Below, one piece after another: positions 1-5,048 of a stretch of 8,368 nucleotides of DNA. How positions within the stretch are numbered: position 1 is the first letter of the stretch; the number at the start of each line of letters is the position of its first letter. The notes under the pieces are model-generated. The model ran no database searches. It worked only from the letters and a program-made list of their open reading frames with translations, and had not been told where the DNA came from. Made by a program: the position numbers and the translations under genes. Origin of the DNA: an uncultured Oscillospiraceae bacterium (lineage in GTDB: Bacteria; Bacillota; Clostridia; Oscillospirales; Ruminococcaceae); the NCBI GenBank assembly GCA_900543295.1, contig UQQY01000097.1, positions 1 through 8,368 of the forward strand, given 5' to 3'.

Positions 1-2
1 CA

Positions 3-584
3 AAAGATGAAGCGGTGATTGCAATGGTTGACGCTAATCTGCAAAGAGAGCATTTGCTGCCGAGTGAAAAAGCCTTTGCTTACAAAATGAAATTGGAGGC
101 ATTGAAGCATCAGGGCAAAGCTTGTGGACAAGCTGTCCATAAGTCGAGGGATGTAATATCAGATACAGAAAGCGGCAGACAGGTACAGAGGTATATCCGT
201 TTAACCTATCTTATTCCTGAGCTGCTGAAGCTCGTTGATGAGGGTAAAATCGCATTAACGCCCGCCATTGAACTATCCTATCTGCCCGAAAGAGAACAGC
301 AAATATTGTTTGAGGAAATTGAATATGTCGACGCTACGCCGTCATTATCTCAGGCACAGCGTTTACGCAAATTCAGTGTTGAAGACAGGTTTTCTGTTGA
401 TACGGTATTTGCCGTTCTGAGCGAGGAAAAACCTAATCAAAAAGAGCAAGTCAGGTTTATGACGGAGGATATACGCAAATATTTTCCAAAGAGCTATACC
501 AAAGCAGATATGCAAAAGCAAATCATAAATCTTCTTGAAAAATGGCAGAAACAAAGACAAAGAAATGCAAGGGAGGAACGATAA
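3..584 (+). CDS. ParB/Spo0J-like DNA-binding protein, C-terminal part (5' end outside window)
   Basis: The reading frame is open through the left edge. The residues before the first possible GTG start at 15 already continue the family motif, so the real start lies outside the window. The visible 193 residues hold the ParB motif around NLQREHLLPSEKAFAYK, where the ParB/RepB N-terminal domain passes into the helix-turn-helix domain. A helical DNA-binding region with VQRYIRLTYLIPELL follows, then a charged C-terminal tail rich in Lys, Gln and Arg. The CTP-binding box of ParB proteins would lie upstream and cannot be checked. On chromosomes and plasmids ParB loads at parS sites and works with ParA; on conjugative elements homologues are thought to help stability or regulation. 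The stop overlaps the start of the next gene as TAATG, so the two are probably co-transcribed and translationally coupled. The family assignment is firm; its job on this element is inferred. Confidence 0.85.
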   Translation, partial: KDEAVIAMVDANLQREHLLPSEKAFAYKMKLEALKHQGKACGQAVHKSRDVISDTESGRQVQRYIRLTYLIPELLKLVDEGKIALTPAIELSYLPEREQQILFEEIEYVDATPSLSQAQRLRKFSVEDRFSVDTVFAVLSEEKPNQKEQVRFMTEDIRKYFPKSYTKADMQKQIINLLEKWQKQRQRNAREER

Positions 585-763
585 TGGATAACAATTCAAA
601 CATCAGTCTGCTTGCACCGTATTATGACTCTCCCGAAAGCACACCGTTCACCGTAAAAATCGGCGGGACAACCTATGAAGTATCAACCCATTTCAATATA
701 CACGGCAAAGAAAGCGTCTTACAGCAGTTCAAAAATCTGCTCGAAGATACGAGAACCGCTTAA
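584..763 (+). CDS. tnpW: TnpW-family small transposon-encoded protein
   Basis: This is a 59-residue protein starting with MDNNSNISLL. The ATG at 584 is chosen because a GGGAGG ribosome binding site at 571-576 lies seven bases upstream and the start overlaps the parB stop. An in-frame ATG at 542 would lie inside parB and has no such site. The core, from about residue 21, reads FTVKIGGTTYEVSTHFN and continues to a KESVLQQFKNLL helix. This is the pattern I recall for the small TnpW family of clostridial transposons: a short beta-rich segment followed by a helix. The family has no established biochemical role. Its place directly before the recombinase gene suggests an accessory or regulatory part in excision or integration, which is inference. 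No signal peptide or membrane segment is visible. A general small unknown protein is the alternative. Confidence 0.7.
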   Translation: MDNNSNISLLAPYYDSPESTPFTVKIGGTTYEVSTHFNIHGKESVLQQFKNLLEDTRTA

Positions 764-771
764 CCGCACAA

Positions 772-800
772 TAGACAATCGGGACATTGCACAGTATGCT
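772..800 (+). promoter_or_regulatory. Weak candidate promoter for the recombinase gene
   Basis: TAGACA at 772-777 (5 of 6 to the -35 consensus) is 17 bases from TATGCT at 795-800 (4 of 6 to the -10 consensus). If used, transcription would start near 807, inside the inverted repeat, so a protein bound to the dyad would cover the promoter. Read-through from parB-tnpW is an equally good explanation for recombinase expression. Confidence 0.3.
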
Positions 801-827
801 GATAATACCTTGCAATGCCCGGTTGTC
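774..827. repeat. Long imperfect inverted repeat (hairpin) before the recombinase gene
   Basis: Bases 774-791 pair with 811-827. Ten pairs (one of them T-G) are followed by a single bulged A at 784 and seven more pairs. Four further pairs (794-797 with 805-808) continue inside the loop, leaving a seven-base terminal loop. The structure fills most of the 82-base gap between tnpW and the recombinase gene and ends four bases before the recombinase AGGAG site at 832-836. No T-run follows it, so it is not a classic intrinsic terminator. It could be a protein-binding dyad (operator), an RNA structure controlling recombinase translation, or an RNA processing site. The pairing is read directly from the sequence; the role is unknown. 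Confidence 0.8.
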
Positions 828-831
828 GGAA

Positions 832-836
832 AGGAG
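832..836 (+). promoter_or_regulatory. Ribosome binding site that fixes the recombinase start
   Basis: AGGAG lies nine bases before the ATG at 846. The frame is open as far back as an ATG at 675, but that start would lie inside tnpW and would make the hairpin region coding. The family N-terminus (a short lead into a strand ending in YCRLS) fits the start at 846. Confidence 0.8.
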
Positions 837-845
837 AAAAACATT

Positions 846-2537
846 ATGACAACGCAAAATATAAACGGGCAGAAAGAAAAGATAACAGCGCTGTACTGCC
901 GATTGTCGCAGGACGACGGAAGGGATGGCGAGAGCAATTCCATATCCAATCAAAAGGAAATTCTTATGGCATATGCGAAAAAGAACGGATTTTTACATCC
1001 TGAATTTTTCATTGACGACGGAATATCCGGCACTACCTTTGAAAGACCGGCTTTCTGCCGTATGCAGACAATGATTGAAAACGGAGAGGTTGCAACCGTC
1101 ATTGTAAAAGATTTATCTCGCTTCGGAAGAAACTATCTTCAGGTTGGTGAATATCTTGAAATTAAGTATCCGACAATGAGCGTACGTTTTATCGCTATTC
1201 AAGAAAATGTGGATACGGCAAAAGACAGCGGTACGGAGATGATGCCGTTTTCCAATATCTTTAATGAATGGTATGCGGCGCAGACCTCAAAGAAAATCCG
1301 AGCCGTCAATCAGATGAAAGCTGCAAAAGGTCAGCGAGTATCCTCAACCGTTCCTTACGGTTACAAGAAAGATCCGGATGATAAGCAGAAGTGGCTGGTT
1401 GATGAGCAAGCTGCCGAGATTGTACGAAAGATTTTCAACCTCTGCCTTGCAGGGCGTGGTCCTTCGCAAATTGCAAGACAGCTTGAAAGTGAAAAAGTGC
1501 TTGTGCCAACGGCATACTTTAATTCAATCGGGAGAAAAACAAGCAATCCTATGCCTGCAAATATTTATGGCTGGCACAGTTCCACTATCGAATGGATAAT
1601 TGACAATCAGCAATACACCGGCTGTACTGTCAACGGAAAAAGCACCACTGTCAGCTACAAGGTTCACAAGGTGATTGACAAGGCGAAAGAGGAATATCAG
1701 ATTATCCCAAATACGCAGGAAGCAATCATCAGCGAAAATGTGTGGCTCAGGGCGCAGGAATTACGCAGCAACAAACGCAGAAACACTAAAACAGGGAGAA
1801 ACAGCTTGTTCTCAGGTCTTGTTTATTGTGCCGACTGCGGAGCAAAGCTGCACTTCTGCGCTTCAAAGAGTCTGAAAAAGAATCAGGAATTTTTCCGTTG
1901 TGCCAACTACAAAGACGGCAGAGGAAGCTGCTCTATCCATTTTATCAGAGATGTTGTACTCGAAACCATTGTCAAAGAAACCATATCGGAGCTTGCCGAT
2001 TTTGTCCGCTGTTATGAGCCTGTATTTATCTATTTACAGGCACAAAAGCACAGCGAGTTTGAAAAAAATCAAGTTAAAAACCTAAAAGCCGCTATTGAAA
2101 GCGGCAACAAAAGAATATCCGATTTGGACAAGTTATTTTCAAGAATTTATGAGGATAACATTCTCGGTAAGCTATCCGATGAACGCTATATGCGAATGGC
2201 GAAAGAATATGAGGTGGAGCAAAAACAACTGATGACCGTTGTTGCCGAAAGCGAAAAGAAATTAGCTGAAACCAAGCAGGCAGAAGTCGATATGAAAATG
2301 CTGTCGCAAGGCTTGAGAGAATTTACGGATATGAAGGAACTGACGCCTACTGTTGTCAATAAGCTGATTCAGCGCATTGAAATTCATAAGAATGAGAAAA
2401 AACATTCTCACAACAATGTTAAGGTGGATATTTGCTTTACCGCTGTCGGTCTTGTTGATATCCCAACAGAACAACAACTCATAGAGGCAACGGAAAAGCT
2501 GAAATGTCAAAACGAAATCGCAGAAAAAACCGCATAA
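846..2537 (+). CDS. Large serine recombinase, TndX/TnpX type
   Basis: This 563-residue site-specific recombinase should excise and integrate the element by double-strand breaks and strand rotation through a phosphoserine link. The catalytic resolvase domain covers about residues 12-155. YCRLS carries the probable nucleophile Ser21, GESNSISNQKEIL follows, the DGISGTTFERPAF segment is at 58-70, and the arginine-bearing KDLSRFGRNY is at 88-97. The recombinase (DNA-binding) domain covers about 165-300. A zinc ribbon follows with Cys328, Cys331, Cys352 and Cys362. A coiled-coil stretch runs from about 400 to 485, and the C-terminal region with TPTVVNKLIQRIEIH matches the domain known as DUF4368. 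The length and order are those of complete family members, with no frameshift or lost key residue. It lies after tnpW and appears to be the last gene of the element. The coiled coil is the part that controls synapsis direction in studied relatives; a separate excision factor is not visible here. Confidence 0.95.
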   Translation: MTTQNINGQKEKITALYCRLSQDDGRDGESNSISNQKEILMAYAKKNGFLHPEFFIDDGISGTTFERPAFCRMQTMIENGEVATVIVKDLSRFGRNYLQVGEYLEIKYPTMSVRFIAIQENVDTAKDSGTEMMPFSNIFNEWYAAQTSKKIRAVNQMKAAKGQRVSSTVPYGYKKDPDDKQKWLVDEQAAEIVRKIFNLCLAGRGPSQIARQLESEKVLVPTAYFNSIGRKTSNPMPANIYGWHSSTIEWIIDNQQYTGCTVNGKSTTVSYKVHKVIDKAKEEYQIIPNTQEAIISENVWLRAQELRSNKRRNTKTGRNSLFSGLVYCADCGAKLHFCASKSLKKNQEFFRCANYKDGRGSCSIHFIRDVVLETIVKETISELADFVRCYEPVFIYLQAQKHSEFEKNQVKNLKAAIESGNKRISDLDKLFSRIYEDNILGKLSDERYMRMAKEYEVEQKQLMTVVAESEKKLAETKQAEVDMKMLSQGLREFTDMKELTPTVVNKLIQRIEIHKNEKKHSHNNVKVDICFTAVGLVDIPTEQQLIEATEKLKCQNEIAEKTA

Positions 2538-2576
2538 AAAAGAAGCGGTGTAACCCCATCTTCTGAGGCTACACCG
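2536..2576 (-). terminator. Intrinsic terminator reading leftward (minus strand)
   Basis: Read on the minus strand, a 12-pair stem (arms 2565-2576 and 2546-2557, ten Watson-Crick and two G-U pairs) closes a seven-base loop at 2558-2564. It is followed by CTTC and then six T at 2541-2536. On the plus strand the two G-U pairs become A-C mismatches and no T-run follows, so the signal is directional. It lies 78 bases beyond the stop of the minus-strand GH92 gene and can end that transcript. It would also stop host transcription from running antisense through the recombinase gene. The T-run overlaps the recombinase TAA at 2535-2537. Confidence 0.8.
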
Positions 2577-2654
2577 TCATCCCTAAAATATTTCCTTATT
2601 AGCACGAGGCTAAAAAGCCCGCCGCTGTTTCATTGTCTGACACAATATTGCCGT
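2538..2654. other. Probable attachment region (attR-type junction) between element and host DNA
   Basis: This gap lies between the recombinase stop and the stop of the intact GH92 gene. Genes for this type of recombinase usually lie within a few hundred bases of the element's end, so the junction is expected here. Besides the leftward terminator it contains an imperfect dyad at 2632-2646 and a weak four-pair hairpin at 2608-2619. No tRNA or other target gene is present. The border cannot be fixed without the other end of the element or an empty site. Confidence 0.45.
2632..2646. repeat. Small inverted repeat near the element-host border
   Basis: ATTGT at 2632-2636 and ACAAT at 2642-2646 are perfect inverted arms around CTGAC. 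The centre carries a GA dinucleotide at 2639-2640; GA is the crossover dinucleotide reported for TndX and TnpX recombinases. A short dyad around a GA fits a crossover core, but arms of five bases also arise by chance. Confidence 0.35.
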
Positions 2655-4799
2655 TTACGCAAAAAGTTCTTTGTTCGGACGCTTACCCATTGTGAGGACA
2701 AGCTCGCCGCCTTCCATCATCTGTGCATGGGTAAATTTCGGTGCAGTCAGCTCTTCGCCGTTGATCGAAGCCGCCTGAATATACTTCGCCTTTTGGGAAG
2801 CGCCGTCCGCGCGGACGGTAAAGGTTTTGCCGTTTGGCAGATCCATTTCGATTCTGTCAAAAATCGGACTTCCGAGATCGTATTCCGCGCTGGCCGGATT
2901 GACCGGATAGAAGCCCATAGCGGAGAATACAAGGAACGCGCTCATTGCGCCGCCGTCCTCATCGCCGCAGATGCCAAGCGGAGAATCCGTGAACCACAGG
3001 TCGATCAGCTCATGGATCTTACGCTGAGTTTTGTACGCTTGTCCGCAGTAGTTATACAGATACGGAATGTGGAAGCTCGGCTCGTTGCCCATGCAGAACT
3101 GTCCCATCAGGCCGGTAGCATCCGGGTACTGCATAAGGAAGGTCGATTTCAATACGCCGTCATACTGCTCTACATAGAGGTTGTCAAGCTTTTCCGCAAA
3201 GGCCTCTTTGCCGCCCATCAGCTCGACAGTGCCTTCCATATCGTGCTGTGCGCCAAAGTTATAGATATAGGCGTTGTTTTCCGCATAATACATTCTGCCG
3301 CCCTGTCCGCCGCAGAATTTCGGATTGTATTTCTCGGTGAAGCTGCCGTCGATCTTCCGCGGATGGAAGAACCCGATTTTCTCGTCATAAAGCTTTTTAT
3401 AGTTCATTGCGCGCTTTAAAAAGAACGCCGCTTCATCGTGCTTGCCAAGACGTGCAGCAAGCTGCGCTACGCACCAATCATCGTAGGAGTGTTCGATCGT
3501 AACGGCGACCGACTGTCGGTTTTCAAATTCGTGCACTTTGTCGCAGGTTTCTTCCTCGTCCTCTTCAAGACCGGGGAAGAAGCCGTTGTCATAATAGCAC
3601 TGCGTCAGTTCTTCGGCCTCTCCGTCCTTCCAGGGCAGCATGGTGCGCTTGGTTGCATTTTTATATGCCGCCTCATATGCAAGCTCCAGATCGAACTCGA
3701 CGCCCTTTGCGGCGGATTCCGCCAAAATGGAAACCGTGTGGTGACCGATCATGCAGGGAACGTTGCCCCCAAGATAAGGAAAGCGCGGAAGCCAGCCGCT
3801 CTCTTTGTACATCCTTAAATACGATTCAATGGTATCGCGGTGCACTTTCGGTTCAATGATGAGCTGTAATGGATGCATTCCGCGGAAGGTGTCCCAGATG
3901 CCGTCGTCGCAGTGATAAGCATAACCCTCATCGTCATGAATTTGCTTGTCAAAGCCAAAGTATTTGCCGTTTACGCTATAGTTGTGCATACGGGAAGTAG
4001 CGCGGTATACCGCAGTGTAGAAGACGCGCTTACGCGCTTCGTCTCCGCCCTCTACGCGGATTTTCCCCAGAACTTCGTTCCATGCGGCCTTGCACTCTGC
4101 TAAAACGTCGTCGTAGCCTTTGCCTTTTGCTTCGTTTTCATAGCACTCGTCCAAACTTTCAAAGCCAAGAGCGGACAGAACAAAGGGAATGGTCACAATG
4201 GCCTGGTCGAATTTTACGAGGATAGCCTTGGCCTTTTCCGCAATCTCCGGCTTATAACCGTTTGGTACTGAAACGTCATATTCTGCGACGGAAACCGCGC
4301 TGCTTACGTCAAACATGGCGCTGATATAAGCGTCCCTGCCGCCGTTTTGCGAACCGGTCAGATAAATTCGTCCGTTTTCGTACCGATAAGCGCTGCATTC
4401 CTTTGTATACAGTACCACATAGGCGCTTTCTGCGCTTTCATAGGTGAATTCAAATATGCCGTAATTTTTGGAAGCCGTGTGACGCTCTTTGATATTGCCG
4501 TCCTCCAGCAGCACCTCATAATGATCCGGCCGCGCGACCTCAAAGTCATGGTCGAATACGCTGGCAGTTTTCATAAAATCCGGCGTATCGCCGCAGACCG
4601 TTGGCGTTACTGTTGTGCAGCCGGCAGCAAAACCAAAAATTTTGTCTGAATTGTAACGATCCTTCATACCCATGCGAAAGACCGGCGCGACTACTGCCGC
4701 GCCGTGCGGAGACTGCACGTTTGGCGCAGTAGATTGCAGCAGGTGGCCAATCGTACCGATGTTTGTGTTCACATACTGCGTGTAATCGATATTGCTCAT
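2655..4799 (-). CDS. GH92 family alpha-mannosidase, apparently cytoplasmic
   Basis: This 714-residue glycoside hydrolase of family 92 belongs to the calcium-dependent, inverting exo-alpha-mannosidases that release mannose from N-glycan or yeast-mannan type glycans. Family architecture is an N-terminal beta-sandwich (here about 1-230) and an alpha/alpha barrel (about 250-714). Visible signatures are a CDDGIWDTFRGMHPL segment at 297-311, GWLPRFPYLGG and MIGHHTVS at 335-355, GNEPSFHIPYLY at 571-582 with Glu573 in the position of the catalytic acid, and GDEDGG at 612-617, whose Asp613 and Asp615 match the acidic cluster that supplies the catalytic base. AFLVFSAMGFYPVNP at 621-635 is also typical. 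The end, PNKELFA, resembles normal family C-termini, so nearby insertion did not truncate it. There is no signal peptide or lipobox, unlike many Bacteroidetes members, so it should act on imported oligosaccharides. The start at 4799 follows a GGGAGGA site; an in-frame ATG at 4844 lies upstream of that site. The bond cleaved cannot be read from sequence. Confidence 0.93.
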   Translation of the reverse strand: MSNIDYTQYVNTNIGTIGHLLQSTAPNVQSPHGAAVVAPVFRMGMKDRYNSDKIFGFAAGCTTVTPTVCGDTPDFMKTASVFDHDFEVARPDHYEVLLEDGNIKERHTASKNYGIFEFTYESAESAYVVLYTKECSAYRYENGRIYLTGSQNGGRDAYISAMFDVSSAVSVAEYDVSVPNGYKPEIAEKAKAILVKFDQAIVTIPFVLSALGFESLDECYENEAKGKGYDDVLAECKAAWNEVLGKIRVEGGDEARKRVFYTAVYRATSRMHNYSVNGKYFGFDKQIHDDEGYAYHCDDGIWDTFRGMHPLQLIIEPKVHRDTIESYLRMYKESGWLPRFPYLGGNVPCMIGHHTVSILAESAAKGVEFDLELAYEAAYKNATKRTMLPWKDGEAEELTQCYYDNGFFPGLEEDEEETCDKVHEFENRQSVAVTIEHSYDDWCVAQLAARLGKHDEAAFFLKRAMNYKKLYDEKIGFFHPRKIDGSFTEKYNPKFCGGQGGRMYYAENNAYIYNFGAQHDMEGTVELMGGKEAFAEKLDNLYVEQYDGVLKSTFLMQYPDATGLMGQFCMGNEPSFHIPYLYNYCGQAYKTQRKIHELIDLWFTDSPLGICGDEDGGAMSAFLVFSAMGFYPVNPASAEYDLGSPIFDRIEMDLPNGKTFTVRADGASQKAKYIQAASINGEELTAPKFTHAQMMEGGELVLTMGKRPNKELFA

Positions 4800-4807
4800 A
4801 AAAGATA

Positions 4808-4814
4808 TCCTCCC
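4808..4814 (-). promoter_or_regulatory. Ribosome binding site that fixes the mannosidase start
   Basis: On the minus strand GGGAGGA occupies 4814-4808, eight bases before the ATG at 4799. It excludes the in-frame ATG at 4844, which would extend the protein by 15 residues of non-family sequence. Confidence 0.8.
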
Positions 4815-4818
4815 TCTG

Positions 4819-4833
4819 CCCTTGATCCAAGGG
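4819..4833. repeat. Perfect inverted repeat in the mannosidase leader
   Basis: CCCTTG and CAAGGG are perfect six-base arms around ATC. The site lies just downstream of the predicted transcription start of the mannosidase gene and four bases upstream of its ribosome binding site. A repressor operator or a small leader hairpin are both possible. It does not look like a typical catabolite-control (cre) site. Confidence 0.5.
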
Positions 4834-4846
4834 ACATATTGCATTC

Positions 4847-4875
4847 ATCATATACCATTCGAATCAAAAAGACAA
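4847..4875 (-). promoter_or_regulatory. Candidate promoter of the mannosidase gene
   Basis: On the minus strand TTGTCT (4875-4870, 4 of 6) is 17 bases from TATGAT (4852-4847, 5 of 6). Transcription would start near 4840, giving a leader of about 40 bases that contains the CCCTTG dyad and the ribosome binding site. Confidence 0.55.
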
Positions 4876-4936
4876 GTACGCTTGCCCAAAAAGAGCTGCA
4901 TTTTATTCTTTTCCAGACAGGATCGTTCCTCGGATA

Positions 4937-4965
4937 TTGCAACTGCTTCCAATATTCGATATAAT
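4937..4965 (+). promoter_or_regulatory. Candidate promoter of the sensor-regulator-transporter operon
   Basis: TTGCAA at 4937-4942 is 17 bases from a perfect TATAAT at 4960-4965. Transcription would start near 4972, giving a leader of about 77 bases before the TTG start at 5049. It lies back to back with the mannosidase promoter, the two -35 boxes being about 60 bases apart. A short imperfect dyad (AGGA at 4919-4922, TCCT at 4927-4930) sits just upstream. Confidence 0.65.
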
Positions 4966-5032
4966 AAAAGCAATGCTATTTGCATTTGACAGGGCACGTT
5001 ACATGCGCCGGCGGAATCAATGCAGCAGGAAT

Positions 5033-5041
5033 AAGGGAGGG
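5033..5041 (+). promoter_or_regulatory. Ribosome binding site pointing to a TTG start for the kinase
   Basis: AAGGGAGGG ends seven bases before TTG at 5049, an ideal distance. The frame is open upstream to a TTG at 4980, but that start has no ribosome binding site, would make this site coding and would lie only about eight bases after the predicted transcription start. Confidence 0.75.
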
Positions 5042-5048
5042 AATTTGT

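Larger units (their letters stand above)
1..2640 (+). mobile_element. Right-hand end of an integrative element (ICE/IME type), partial
   Basis: Three plus-strand genes, parB-like, tnpW-like and a large serine recombinase, form a tight module of the kind found at the end of clostridial conjugative or mobilizable elements of the Tn4451/Tn5397 type. The left part of the element is outside the window. The right border is not directly visible; it is placed here because the recombinase gene is the last element-type gene and an intact, unrelated GH92 gene begins (in reverse) at 2655. The block is more AT-rich than the DNA to its right. The exact junction is inferred and may lie anywhere in 2538-2654. 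Confidence 0.7.

Noticed and set aside
675..845. In-frame upstream extension of the recombinase from an ATG at 675
   Set aside because: It overlaps tnpW, lacks a good ribosome binding site, does not look like family sequence and would translate the hairpin. AGGAG at 832-836 supports the ATG at 846.
2608..2619. Short hairpin GGCT-AAAA-AGCC as a terminator
   Set aside because: Only four pairs and no T-run after it in either direction; the hairpin at 2546-2576 is far stronger.
2648..2660. A 13-base sequence, TTGCCGTTTACGC, repeated at 3964-3976, considered as an attachment-site repeat
   Set aside because: One 13-base match is about what chance gives in a window of this size, and the second copy lies inside conserved GH92 coding sequence.
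2727..3419. 230-codon open frame antisense to the mannosidase gene, and similar frames at 3438-3818 and 4347-4649
   Set aside because: Their translations have no family pattern, while the opposite strand carries conserved GH92 motifs throughout.
4986..4991. Perfect TTGACA as a -35 box for the kinase operon
   Set aside because: The sequence at the right distance downstream (around 5009-5014) is GC-rich and does not resemble a -10 box.
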